From contig CAITUV010000004.1 of NCBI GenBank assembly GCA_903895725.1, positions 1 to 57,821 on the forward strand: a DNA stretch of 57,821 nt. Reading direction: 5' to 3'. The notes under the pieces are model-generated. The model saw nothing but the letters and a program-made list of their open reading frames with translations. It was not told the origin of the DNA and did not search any database. Source of the stretch: an uncultured Myxococcales bacterium (GTDB lineage: Bacteria; Myxococcota_A; UBA9042; CAIXZC01). Shown one piece after another: positions 8,538 to 17,224 of this stretch (within the stretch, counting starts at the first letter, position 1; each line of letters opens with the position of its first letter). The position numbers were made by a program, and so were the translations under genes.

Positions 8538-10220
8538 ATGAAGGGAACTGGATGGCTCGCTGCGTGCCTGGTGTTGCTGGCCTGCTCAGCCGGCTCTTCC
8601 AAAGGGGGAGCCGAGATCCGTGGCTCGGGTGACGTGCCTGCAGAGGATATTGCGGGGGATCTGGTCATGGGGCCGGATGGAGCGACCGATCAGCAAACGG
8701 CTGACAGCTCGGAAGGGACGGATTCGGGAACGGACCTGGGAACGGATTCGGGAACCACCGATGCCGGAGCGGTCGACGCTGCGGAGGTACTGGCGCTCGA
8801 CCTGGTGGCCGGGGCATTCGATGGCAACATCGTGCTGGGGGCCCCCACGGCAACGGCCGTGAGCGCCGCTGTGTTCTCCGCCAGTCTCAACGGGAAGGTG
8901 CACTTTGTCTACGGAACCAAGCCGGGCGAGTATGCCGGGGAGAGTCCGGCATTGCCTTTGACTGCGGGAGTGCCGACGCAGGGGAACATGGAGGCCCTGG
9001 CCGCGGACACGCGGTACTACTACCGGCTCTACTATGAGGCCCAGGACGGCGAGGGATCGGGCTACACCGACGAGCACACGTTTCATACGGCGCGGTCGTC
9101 CGGGAGCACCTTCAGCTTCGGGATCCAGGGGGATTCCCACCCGGAGCGCATCGGCAAGATGTTCAGCCCCGACCTGTACGCGCTCAACATGAAGAATGCT
9201 GCCGAGAAGGAGCTCGACTTCTACCTGGCGATGGGTGACGACTTCAGCATCGAGAAGCTGATCGAGAAGGACCAACTGACCGAGGCGAACGTCAACCTGG
9301 TCTACCAGAATCAGCAGGACTTCTTCGGTCTCGTGGGCCACTCAGCGCCCGTCTTCCTGGTGAACGGGAACCACGAGCAGGCCGCCGGCTACCTCCTGTC
9401 CGAGGCCTATCCGACGCCCTATGCCGATGCGCCGGTCCTGGCCGGCAAGGCGCGTGTCACGTGGTTTGCGCTCCCAGGGCCCGGCGAGTTCTACTCCGTG
9501 GACCCGATGGAGGTGGCCGGCGTCGGGCGGGTGCGGGACTATTATGCGTGGGAGTGGGGGGACGCGCTGTTCGTTGTCATCGATCCGTACTGGCATTCCC
9601 CCGTCCCGGTCGACACCGGCGTTCCGGGCGTAGAGAAGGAGAAGGACGAGTGGAAGAAGACCATCGGCGATGAGCAGTACCAGTGGCTCAAGACGACGCT
9701 CGAGGGGAGCAAGGCCAAGTACAAGTTCGTGTTCGAGCACCATGCGCTGGGATGCGGGCGCGGGGCAGCGGGAATGGCCCACACGTATGAGTGGGGCGGC
9801 TATGATGAGAAAGGGAAGAACTTCGAATTCCCGACCCGGCGGCCTGCCTGGGACTTGCCGGTCCATCAACTGATGCAGGCCAACCACGTGACCATCTTCT
9901 TCTTCGGCCACGACCACCTGTTTGCCCGGGAGAAGGTGGACGGAATCGTCTATCAGTCGTTGCCCAACCCGGCGGACAACACCTACACGGCGTTCAACGC
10001 TGATGCCTATGATCCGGATTCCATTCCGTTCCCCGGTGCGGTCTATGAGCCGGATTATGGCGTCGTTCTGCCCAACTCAGGTTTCGTCCAGGTGACCGTG
10101 GCTCCTGCCGGGGTGACCGTATCGTACGTGCGCGCCGTGGTGCCGGGGGACGAGGCTCTGGCCGGCTGCGCAAACGGAGATGTCCCAATCACCTACTCCG
10201 TGACCGCTTCGAACCTGTGA
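8538..10220 (+). CDS. Second purple-acid-phosphatase-like phosphoesterase lipoprotein
   Basis: 560 residues. The ATG at 8538 has GGAGG five bases upstream; in-frame ATGs at 8493 and 8526 would give an overlong N-terminus. Lipobox LLAC, then an acidic Thr/Asp linker with a repeated GTDSGTD-type element. A fibronectin-III-like domain precedes the phosphoesterase domain with GDSH, MGDDF, NGNHE, FEHH and FGHDH metal-site motifs. It is paralogous to the gene at 6859 but has longer loops between NGNHE and the terminal motifs. It ends at TGA 10218-10220; downstream, the same frame continues into a Cys-rich stretch (see 10221-10461), so the ancestral protein may have had an extra C-terminal module. 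Confidence 0.87.
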   Translation: MKGTGWLAACLVLLACSAGSSKGGAEIRGSGDVPAEDIAGDLVMGPDGATDQQTADSSEGTDSGTDLGTDSGTTDAGAVDAAEVLALDLVAGAFDGNIVLGAPTATAVSAAVFSASLNGKVHFVYGTKPGEYAGESPALPLTAGVPTQGNMEALAADTRYYYRLYYEAQDGEGSGYTDEHTFHTARSSGSTFSFGIQGDSHPERIGKMFSPDLYALNMKNAAEKELDFYLAMGDDFSIEKLIEKDQLTEANVNLVYQNQQDFFGLVGHSAPVFLVNGNHEQAAGYLLSEAYPTPYADAPVLAGKARVTWFALPGPGEFYSVDPMEVAGVGRVRDYYAWEWGDALFVVIDPYWHSPVPVDTGVPGVEKEKDEWKKTIGDEQYQWLKTTLEGSKAKYKFVFEHHALGCGRGAAGMAHTYEWGGYDEKGKNFEFPTRRPAWDLPVHQLMQANHVTIFFFGHDHLFAREKVDGIVYQSLPNPADNTYTAFNADAYDPDSIPFPGAVYEPDYGVVLPNSGFVQVTVAPAGVTVSYVRAVVPGDEALAGCANGDVPITYSVTASNL

Positions 10221-10461
10221 GGTTTGCCCCGACTGCTTCCCAGCGGTGATGCCCGTTGCGGTGGCCATTGCGGCAGTTGCGGCGAAGGCCTCGAGTGCTC
10301 CGCCGAGTCCAAGTGCGTCGAAGTCGTCACCCCGCCGGTCGAGGGCGGGACGGACATCCAGGGTGAGGACGTGGTCCCGACCGAGGACCTCGCTGCCCGC
10401 ACCCAGGGCCCTGGCGCGGTATCGGCCGTCAAGTTGCCATCGCCAGGGACGGAACAGTCGT
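10221..10461 (+). pseudogene. Cys-rich coding remnant after the phosphoesterase gene
   Basis: Directly after the TGA at 10218, in the same frame, the DNA reads CGGHCGSCGEGLEC then an acidic stretch ending near DVVPTEDLAA. In the +1 frame around 10214 it reads TCEVCPDCFP. Together these resemble one C-x3-C..CGG.CG.C...C module of the type seen intact at 45291-46560. No start codon with a ribosome site is evident. This looks like a decayed or frameshifted C-terminal module of the upstream gene or of a deleted gene. No clear terminator was seen. Confidence 0.45.
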
Positions 10462-11649
10462 TCAGTCCCCGGGGGGCGAGTAGCGCAGGATCTCGTCCAG
10501 CAGGCCGGCCGTGCCGGTTCCACCGAAGACATAGACATTGCTGTTCAGCACCGCAGCGGCCCCGCCCCGACGTGGCGATGGGAGCTCGAGGTCACTGACC
10601 TTCACCTCACTCGTATTCGGGCTGATCACGAGGACTGCATCGGTGGTGGATACCGTGGTTTCACCGCCGAACACCATCACTGCAGCACCGAGCCAGGCGC
10701 AGGCCCCTCCGTCCATGGGAAGGGGAAGCTGCATGCCGGAGTCGACGATGGTTCCGGCAGCCGGGTCGTACTGGAGGATTTCCCCCGTCTTGCCGCCGGG
10801 GACGAGGCCCCCCAGGTGGAAGGCCAGCTCACCAGACCACACGACTCCGATGCGGCTGGCCCGAGGAGTCGGGAGCTTCTCGGGAAGCACATCGATCTTG
10901 GCGGTCTGAGGGTCGAATCGAAGAATTTGGTCGGTGGGCCCGGCGGCTCCGGCGTTGCCTCCCATGATGTAGGCGTTCTTGCCGTCGAAGAAAGCAGCGG
11001 TGAGCGCCCGCTTCGAGGGGAGCTTGGAATCGAGCGCCGTGCAGGACGGACCTGCGAACTCGCACCTCTGGATGGCCTCGGTCATGCCGTTTGCGGTCAT
11101 GCCGCCAAACACGAACGCGCCGTATTCGTCTCCGGCCCAGACGGCGGACGCAGCCTTCACCGGCTGGGGGAGCACTGCGCCGTCAACGATCTCCGCCCCC
11201 ACGTCCGGCACAAACCGCACCACCGTCGCCAGGGGGGCACCGCCGCCGTCTCCTCCAAAGATGTAGGCCGCTGCGTCCCCGGCGCTGACGGCAACGATGC
11301 CGGCCATGGGCTTGGGAAGCTTGAAGTCCAGCAGGGTCAGTGTCTCAGGGCCGGTCAGCTCCGGCTCGTCAGCCGCCTCGGGTGCCACTTCCGGTGTCAC
11401 CTCGACCGAGGTCTCCGCTGCCGTCTCGCCCTCGACGAGCTCGGGCACGACATCGACAGGCACGACGTCGTTGCCCCGGATGTCTTCACGCGGTAGCTCC
11501 GCCACCGCGGCATCTGGGTTGGAGTCACCGCCGCCCGTGTCCTGGGCCGACTCTCCTCCACCCCCGCAGGCACAAAGCCCGAGCATCAGCCCCGACGTCA
11601 TCAACACGACCAACCGGACGCCCGTACCACATTTCCGCCGAGTCTCCAT
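10462..11649 (-). CDS. Kelch-repeat lipoprotein
   Basis: 395 residues. ATG at 11649 with GGAGG five bases upstream. Signal peptide with a lipobox-like LCAC, then a linker of about 60 residues rich in Asp, Glu and Val. The remainder consists of about six kelch repeats: each has an LP-x-P or similar strand, a small-residue run and a GG pair (YIFGG, FVFGG, YIMGG, FHLGG, MVFGG, YVFGG), predicting a six-bladed beta-propeller. Kelch propellers bind proteins or sugars; no catalytic residues are recognisable. It is the last gene of a four-gene minus-strand operon, 18 bp after the SDR gene. Confidence 0.85.
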   Translation of the reverse strand: METRRKCGTGVRLVVLMTSGLMLGLCACGGGGESAQDTGGGDSNPDAAVAELPREDIRGNDVVPVDVVPELVEGETAAETSVEVTPEVAPEAADEPELTGPETLTLLDFKLPKPMAGIVAVSAGDAAAYIFGGDGGGAPLATVVRFVPDVGAEIVDGAVLPQPVKAASAVWAGDEYGAFVFGGMTANGMTEAIQRCEFAGPSCTALDSKLPSKRALTAAFFDGKNAYIMGGNAGAAGPTDQILRFDPQTAKIDVLPEKLPTPRASRIGVVWSGELAFHLGGLVPGGKTGEILQYDPAAGTIVDSGMQLPLPMDGGACAWLGAAVMVFGGETTVSTTDAVLVISPNTSEVKVSDLELPSPRRGGAAAVLNSNVYVFGGTGTAGLLDEILRYSPPGD

Positions 11650-11667
11650 GGTTTCCTCCTGAAGTAC

Positions 11668-12387
11668 TCACCGCAGCGACAGGCCGCCGTCCACGGCGAC
11701 GACCTGGCCGGTGAGGTAGGCGGGGGAATCGAGGAGCATCTCGACGGTCCTGGCAATGTCTTCGACGTTGCCTCGGCGGCCGGCGGGAATGCGGGCCTCG
11801 ACGCCCTTGTACACGTCTTCCATGCCGTGGGGGACGGTGATGAGGCCCGGTGAGACCGCGTTGACGCGGACCTGCGGGGCCAGCTCGACGGCCGCCGTAC
11901 GGGTGAGCGCCACGAGTGCGGCCTTCGACGCTATGTAGGCTGCATGCTTCTTCCACGCCTTGTCCGCCGCGATGTCTGCGATGTTGATCACATGCCGGCA
12001 GCCCAGGGGCACGGCACGACGGATGCATCGAGCCGGAGCAATGGCGTTGAGCGCCAGGATCTGCTGCCACTCGTCGAACCCGGTCTCGGTCAGCGGCTTG
12101 CGCAGCAGGATTCCGGCACTGTTCACGAGGATGTCGATCACGAGTCGGTCTCCCGCTATGCGGTCGAACATGGAGTCGAGCTGGACCGAATCGGTGAGGT
12201 CGGCCTGCTCGAGGCGAACCGTGGGAGCCCCGGCCCTCAGCAGGTCCACGGCCCGTTCCTCGGTAACTGCGATGGGTGTCCTGTGATAGTGCAGGATCAG
12301 GCGGGCCTTGCGCATCGCCAGTCTCCTGGCGACGGCCAGCCCGATACCGTGTGCTCCCCCTGTGACGAGTACGTGCTTTCCTTCCAC
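11668..12387 (-). CDS. Pteridine-reductase-like short-chain dehydrogenase (SDR)
   Basis: 239 residues. GTG start at 12387 with GGGGAGG four to five bases upstream; a longer frame extends over the neighbouring gene. Rossmann motif TGGAHGIG at residues 9-16, LHYH at 32-35, NSAG at 89-92 and the YIASK active site with Tyr151 and Lys155. The position 13 residues before Tyr, normally the catalytic Ser, is Asp138. That Asp, the LHYH motif and VRVNAVSPG are features of the pteridine reductase (PTR1/FolM) branch, which reduces dihydrobiopterin, dihydromonapterin or folate. It is the only cytosolic enzyme in a lipoprotein operon, 13 bp from its upstream neighbour. Other SDR substrates are possible. 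Confidence 0.82.
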   Translation of the reverse strand: MEGKHVLVTGGAHGIGLAVARRLAMRKARLILHYHRTPIAVTEERAVDLLRAGAPTVRLEQADLTDSVQLDSMFDRIAGDRLVIDILVNSAGILLRKPLTETGFDEWQQILALNAIAPARCIRRAVPLGCRHVINIADIAADKAWKKHAAYIASKAALVALTRTAAVELAPQVRVNAVSPGLITVPHGMEDVYKGVEARIPAGRRGNVEDIARTVEMLLDSPAYLTGQVVAVDGGLSLR

Positions 12388-12400
12388 GGCACCTCCCCGA

Positions 12401-13651
12401 TCACTTGGCGAAAACGACGGCGACATCCTGGATCGACGTGGCACCTGCGGCATCGTGGACCCAGAGCCCGACCATGTGGAACCCGGGGGCGAGAGGGCCG
12501 AGCGTGCACTCCTCCTTCTGGCAGAAGATGGTCCCCGGTGTGAGCGTGGAGGCCGGGGGCACCGATACCAGGAGCCAGGAGAAAGTGAGCGGGGCCCCTT
12601 CGGGGTCGAAGGAAAGCGAGCCGTTGAGAGTGGCTGTAGTGCCGACCGGGAGCGACGCTGCCGGGACGAGCTCTCCCTGTGCCTTCACCCTGGCGATGGC
12701 CGCCGGTGGAACGTTGGGGTAGCAGACGCCGGCCGCAGCGTCGCAGCCAAAGCCGACGGGGCACTCGCCGGGGGCGGAGCAGGGGGGGCCGCACTTGCCG
12801 GTTGCCGGGTTGCAGGTGTAGGCCGCGTTGTCGCAGGGCAGGGAGCACATCTTGGGCTGGCAGAGGCCGTCCACGCACTCCTCGTTGTAGTAGCTGCACG
12901 TGCCCTCGGGGCAGGGCTTGCCTTCCAGGCAGAGACCCTGGAGCACGTTGCAGATCTCTCCGGGTTTGCAGTCGCTGCGCTTGGTGCACTGGGGCGGGCC
13001 GCACTTGCCGTCGAAGCAGAATGCGGCCGGGTTCTGGCACTCGTAAGTGGTCTGGCACACCGACGGCTGGCACTTGCGGACTGCCGGCTCGCACTCCTGG
13101 CCGGCGGGGCAGTCCCCATTCCAGGTGCACTCGGGCAGGTCGCACCAGTTGAAGTCGGGGATGCACGCAGTCGGGAAGAGGCAGTCCTGGTGGGTGGTGC
13201 AGCCGGTCTGGACCGGAGGGGGAGGGGCGCAGCCGTTGATGCCGGGCCTCATGGGGATGCAGATCAGACCCAGTAGCTGGCACTCACCGTGCTTGGTGCA
13301 GGGCATGGTGCATCCGGAAGCTTCGGAAGTGGCCCAGCACAGACCGGACTTGCATTCGGCATCGGCCCCGCACTCCTCTCCCAGCTCTTTGTCTCCCTTC
13401 GGGCGGGGGAGGTCGGAAGCAGTCGATTCGTCGGGAAGCTGCGAACCATCCGCAAGGGCAATACCGTCCGAGGCGGCAGAGCCATCGGGTGCTGGCTCCA
13501 CCAGGTCATCGGCGGGAGCCGCCTGGTCCCCGAGGAACGGAGCGTCCGCACCCGGCTCAGACGTGTCGGACGACGAGGTGCCGGAGCCGCATGCACCGGT
13601 CCATGCCAGCACCAGGGCGAGGAGACAGACTCTCAGGGAAGGGGAGGTCAT
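12401..13651 (-). CDS. Cys-rich lipoprotein with C-terminal PKD-like domain
   Basis: 416 residues. ATG at 13651 chosen because GGTGAT lies just upstream and the signal peptide then starts MTSPSLRVCLL; in-frame ATG 13663 and GTG 13672 are alternatives. Lipobox-like WTGAC and an acidic linker of about 70 residues. Then about 220 residues with many regularly spaced cysteines of the type C..dC..g..C, as in secreted disulphide-rich modules (for example CKSGLCWA and CTKHGEC). The last 100 residues form a PKD-like Ig-fold (LNGSLSFDPEGAPLTFSW and GLWVHDAAG). Function unknown; a surface binding role is inferred. It starts 5 bp after the stop of the upstream gene. Confidence 0.78.
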   Translation of the reverse strand: MTSPSLRVCLLALVLAWTGACGSGTSSSDTSEPGADAPFLGDQAAPADDLVEPAPDGSAASDGIALADGSQLPDESTASDLPRPKGDKELGEECGADAECKSGLCWATSEASGCTMPCTKHGECQLLGLICIPMRPGINGCAPPPPVQTGCTTHQDCLFPTACIPDFNWCDLPECTWNGDCPAGQECEPAVRKCQPSVCQTTYECQNPAAFCFDGKCGPPQCTKRSDCKPGEICNVLQGLCLEGKPCPEGTCSYYNEECVDGLCQPKMCSLPCDNAAYTCNPATGKCGPPCSAPGECPVGFGCDAAAGVCYPNVPPAAIARVKAQGELVPAASLPVGTTATLNGSLSFDPEGAPLTFSWLLVSVPPASTLTPGTIFCQKEECTLGPLAPGFHMVGLWVHDAAGATSIQDVAVVFAK

Positions 13652-13656
13652 GACAA

Positions 13657-15138
13657 TCACCATGGCAGGCACATGTTGGTTTCGCCGTGATCGTAGACCT
13701 GGCCGAGGGGCTTGATGACCGCACTGGGCCAGTCCACGGTGCAGACGTCCCAGGTTTTGTCCGTGTTCTTGAGCAGGGTGGGGCCGAAAGTCTGGAGGAG
13801 CTGGCCGTACGAGTAAACTCGGACGGTGGCGTTGGTGGGGCCGCCGGAGGTTCCCTCGTAGCTGTCGTTGTAGTAGTGCATGACGACCTTGTAGGTCCCG
13901 GGCTTGGGCTCGGAGATGTTGGTGTTCTCCGGGCCGTAACCGTCCACGTCGTCATAGTCGAGGAACGGATCGTCCAGGAAGTCGTTCTTCGTGTCCCAGT
14001 CGGGGTTGGGATTGGCGTAGAAGCAGTCGTTGTCGCAGTCGAACAGGTCGGCACCGGGCTTGAGGAAGTGGAGGTCCACGTCGCAGTTGTCCGTGTCCCA
14101 TTCGAGCTCGATGTGGAGGCCGATTTCCTCGAGGGGGGGCGGGACGCCGATTCCGACGACGTCGAGCTTGGCCTCGGGGGTGGCAGGGTCGGTGCTGACG
14201 ATGCTGAAGTAGCCGCTGTCCATGCCGGCCAGGCCGGGCGTATAGGTGACGTTGAGCGGGTAAGCCTGGTTGGCCGGGATGGCGATGGGGAACGTGGGGT
14301 TGGGCTCAATCTGGAATTCTTTGGTGAGCTCCATGCCGAAGAATTTGCTTCGCTTGATGGCGGTCACGGTGAGCGGGAAAGACGACGAGCAGTTCACGAT
14401 CTGGAACGGGAGGCTCTTGGTCTCTCCTCGGACGACCTGGCCGAAGTTGAGGTAGCTCGGGGTGATGCTGATGCACGGCTGGTCACCGGCCTTGGACTGT
14501 GAGTTGAACTGCACCTCCGCCACCGGTGTGTCCGGATCATTGCTGTGGATGCGCATGACGGCCGGGCCGTGGGGCGACTTCTCCTGGAAGACGACGGTGA
14601 CGGTGGCCTGGTCGTAAGGGTTGAGCTTCTTGGGAAGCGGCGGCAGGGCCATGAACTTGAATTCCGGGGACGAGAGCTCCTTCCACTCGAGCTTGGTGAT
14701 GACCAGAGCGGTCTTGCCCTGGTTGTAGATGGAGACGTTCTTGGTCTGTGGGTTGCTGACGCCGGGCAGGTAGGTGAAGGTGTACTGGAGCGGGTCCACG
14801 AGGATGTCGGGGCTGCCCAGATCGACCACGACGTCCGTTGGAGTGGTGTCCGGGGGGGGCACCGTGTCGTTCCCGGTCGACGCATCGTCCTGGCCGGGCA
14901 GGTCAGTCGGGCCGGGCAGGTCCGCTCCGCCTGCATCGGGGGCGGATTCATCCGCTGCAGTGCCCACATCGGACGGGGTGAACGCGACGCACTGCCCGGC
15001 GACGCAGGAGCCCGAGGGGCAGTCCTCGTCGGCCTGGCACGAGAGCGTGTCCATCGGGCCTCCGCCCGTGGGATCGCCCGAGCACGCGGCCAGCACAAGC
15101 AACAGGGAGAGAAAGGCGGCTCGAATTCCGGACTTCAT
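13657..15138 (-). CDS. Choice-of-anchor/Hydin-type and YfaP-like (DUF2135-type) lipoprotein
   Basis: 493 residues. ATG 15138 with GGAGG seven bases upstream. Lipobox LAAC, a short Cys cluster (CQADEDCPSGSCVAGQC), a linker, then two Ig-like domains of the ASPM/SPD-2/Hydin (choice-of-anchor D) type: FTYLPGVSNPQTKNVSIYN with RIHSNDPDTPVAEV, and a second with SIVSTDPATPEAKLDVVG. The C-terminal 150 residues resemble the YfaP/DUF2135 surface domain (LEWDTDNCDVDLHFLKPG, GTYKVVMHYY). Such proteins are structural or adhesive surface components. First gene of a four-gene operon; a readable promoter lies at 15164-15192. Confidence 0.82.
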   Translation of the reverse strand: MKSGIRAAFLSLLLVLAACSGDPTGGGPMDTLSCQADEDCPSGSCVAGQCVAFTPSDVGTAADESAPDAGGADLPGPTDLPGQDDASTGNDTVPPPDTTPTDVVVDLGSPDILVDPLQYTFTYLPGVSNPQTKNVSIYNQGKTALVITKLEWKELSSPEFKFMALPPLPKKLNPYDQATVTVVFQEKSPHGPAVMRIHSNDPDTPVAEVQFNSQSKAGDQPCISITPSYLNFGQVVRGETKSLPFQIVNCSSSFPLTVTAIKRSKFFGMELTKEFQIEPNPTFPIAIPANQAYPLNVTYTPGLAGMDSGYFSIVSTDPATPEAKLDVVGIGVPPPLEEIGLHIELEWDTDNCDVDLHFLKPGADLFDCDNDCFYANPNPDWDTKNDFLDDPFLDYDDVDGYGPENTNISEPKPGTYKVVMHYYNDSYEGTSGGPTNATVRVYSYGQLLQTFGPTLLKNTDKTWDVCTVDWPSAVIKPLGQVYDHGETNMCLPW

Positions 15139-15163
15139 GGGAGTACCTCCAGAAAGCTCAGTC

Positions 15164-15192
15164 ACTATACCGTGCGCACGCGGGCGGAGCAA
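15164..15192 (-). promoter_or_regulatory. Sigma-70-type promoter of the 15138-10462 operon
   Basis: Read on the minus strand: TTGCTC, 17-base spacer, TATAGT, followed by ATG at 15138 about 20 bases after the expected transcription start. The -10 element matches five of six consensus bases and the spacing is ideal; the -35 is weak. Confidence 0.55.
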
Positions 15193-15208
15193 CGACGAAG
15201 GCAGTTGG

Positions 15209-17224
15209 TCACTTGCCGCACTTGGCATCGGCCAGGCAGATGGAGTAGTCGCAGCGCCATACGATGCGATCGTCGAGAACGACCGGGGCCACGTCCTGGA
15301 TGGAGTTGGCGGTGAGCTGCACGATCTTGCCGGCCTTGTACGTGAAGATCTCCCAGTCGTCGAGGGGACCGGCCCCCTTGGCTGCCCAGACGACACGGCC
15401 ATTGCTCAGGTCCGGGGGCCCCTTCTCGTTGTTGTCGTTGGTGAGCTGCGTTACCACGACCCCGGTGTAGAATGCGATCTCGTAGTCGTGGCCGTCGTAG
15501 CGCCTCCAGACCACCTTGCCGTTCTCGGTGATCGGGTCGAGGTCGCTGACATCATTGTCGGTGAGCTGCTTGACCTCCTCGTCCTTCCAGAGCACGACCT
15601 CGTAGTCGTTGCCGTCGAACGTGGCCCACACGATGTTCTTGCCGTCGATGTACGGGATGCCGTCGTCGGTGTCGTTCTTCGAGAGGTCGTAGATGACTCC
15701 TCCCTTGTGGAGGTAGATGTCGTAGTCGTTGCCATCGAACCCCCGCCAGACCACCAGCTCGCCGCTGATGTGGGGGTGGTAGTCATTGCGGGAGTTGACG
15801 GTGATCTGCGTCGTCGATGATCCGTCCCAGCGGAAGATCTCGTAGTCCTTTCCATCATATCCCTGCCAGACGATCGAGGTTCCGTCGGTCCAGGGGTTGC
15901 GGTCTTCGAGGAGGTTGCTGGTGAGCGGGAACACGGAGTCGAGGTTCGACCACCAGATCTCGCGGTCCTTGCCGTCGAAGTGCTCCCACACGATCTTCTT
16001 CCCGCCGATGAAGGGGCGCTCGTTGTTCTTGTCGCTGTCGGTGAGCTTGAACAGCGTGTCATTCCTGTAGAGGTAGATCTGGCTGTAGCCTCCCGAGTCC
16101 CCCTGCCAGACGGTCCCCTCGGTGTCGACTTGCGGGTAGAGGCTGTCGGTCACGCCTCCGCTGATCACCTGGCCCTTCCAGACGGGGAACGTCTTGGGAT
16201 CGAGATCCTGGCAGTCGTCGCCGCCGAAGGGGAGGGCGAGATAGCCGTCGCCGTCGGCATCCGGATCACAGAGATCCCCTGCGCCGTCGCCGTCGAGGTC
16301 CGACTGAGTCGGATTGAACAGGGCGTCGCAGTTGTCCGAGGGGTCGGGAACCGCGTCGTTGTCGTCGTCCGGGTCGCAGGTATCGCCGGCACCGTCGCCG
16401 TCGAGGTCGGACTGGTTGGGGTTGTAGAGGTCGGGGCAATTGTCGGAGACGTTGGGGACCGAGTCCTGGTCCACGTCCTCCCCGCAGGCGGTCTTGAGCA
16501 GCCAGACATCCTGTCCGTGGAGCCAGGCGACCTGGTTCGCATCGGTGGAAGGGGAGGTGTCGGGAACGGCATCGTCGGTGATGCGCTCAAGACCGTTCTC
16601 TCCGTAAAGCCAGAGCTCGGAGTCGGCGTCCGTGCCCTGGATGTAGGCCAGGGTTCCGGAGGCGAGATCGATTCCGGAGACCGCCTGGCTGCCGTCGGTG
16701 ATGGACTGGACGGCGCCGTCCGGATGGAGCAGGTACAGTCGTCGGATTCCGTCAGGGGCAGCGGTGAAGGCCAGGAGGCCGTTCCAAAGGGCGAGGTCAC
16801 CTTCGTCGCCAGCCTGGGACGGGGTGGAGATCCAGGTCGAAGACTTGCGGAGCTCGATGTTCCAGTCGTTTCCGAGGGTGAGCCACGCCAGGTAGTCGCC
16901 GTGGAGAGCGGGGGCCTTGTCCTGGACGAGCTTGGTGCCGAGCTGCTCGGACTTCCCGGTGGGAATGTAGTAGGAGATGATGTCGGTATCGGTTCCCTTG
17001 ACCATCCAGGCGATACGGTCGGCACTGAGGACGTACCCGGAGGACACGGCGGGAGCCGACGTGACCTTGCCGAGGGCATCGGTCTTGCGGTCGTAGAGCC
17101 AGACATCGTAGCCGGCACCGTTCTGCGTGAGCCAGGCGATGCGGCTGCCCCAGACCTGGGGGAGGAGCCCGGCGGACGAGCCCGGGACAGGCCCGAGGGT
17201 CTTCCCGTCGTAGGCCTGGATCAC
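15209..17224 (-). CDS. 3' portion of the giant multidomain surface protein (separated by frameshift)
   Basis: 671 residues are annotatable from an in-frame GTG at 17224, but the frame is open and protein-like up to about 17395, where it joins the reading frame of the gene at 17221-22758 if one base is added to a run of seven G. There is no ribosome site before 17224, so it is better seen as the end of that gene than as an independent one. Content: a TolB-like propeller (repeated RIAW, YLAW, VAWLHG), two thrombospondin-type-3/EF-hand-like repeats (DSVPNVSDNCPDLYNPNQSD and another), then a second propeller of about seven blades each marked DGNDYEI, DGKDYEI or DGHDYEI. The propellers probably mediate binding at the cell surface. 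Confidence 0.8.
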   Translation of the reverse strand: MIQAYDGKTLGPVPGSSAGLLPQVWGSRIAWLTQNGAGYDVWLYDRKTDALGKVTSAPAVSSGYVLSADRIAWMVKGTDTDIISYYIPTGKSEQLGTKLVQDKAPALHGDYLAWLTLGNDWNIELRKSSTWISTPSQAGDEGDLALWNGLLAFTAAPDGIRRLYLLHPDGAVQSITDGSQAVSGIDLASGTLAYIQGTDADSELWLYGENGLERITDDAVPDTSPSTDANQVAWLHGQDVWLLKTACGEDVDQDSVPNVSDNCPDLYNPNQSDLDGDGAGDTCDPDDDNDAVPDPSDNCDALFNPTQSDLDGDGAGDLCDPDADGDGYLALPFGGDDCQDLDPKTFPVWKGQVISGGVTDSLYPQVDTEGTVWQGDSGGYSQIYLYRNDTLFKLTDSDKNNERPFIGGKKIVWEHFDGKDREIWWSNLDSVFPLTSNLLEDRNPWTDGTSIVWQGYDGKDYEIFRWDGSSTTQITVNSRNDYHPHISGELVVWRGFDGNDYDIYLHKGGVIYDLSKNDTDDGIPYIDGKNIVWATFDGNDYEVVLWKDEEVKQLTDNDVSDLDPITENGKVVWRRYDGHDYEIAFYTGVVVTQLTNDNNEKGPPDLSNGRVVWAAKGAGPLDDWEIFTYKAGKIVQLTANSIQDVAPVVLDDRIVWRCDYSICLADAKCGK

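Noticed and set aside
10218..10461. Selenocysteine or stop-codon readthrough extending the phosphoesterase
   Set aside because: The TGA is followed by residues that only partly fit a Cys module, and a better fit needs an extra frame change. No SECIS-like hairpin could be identified.
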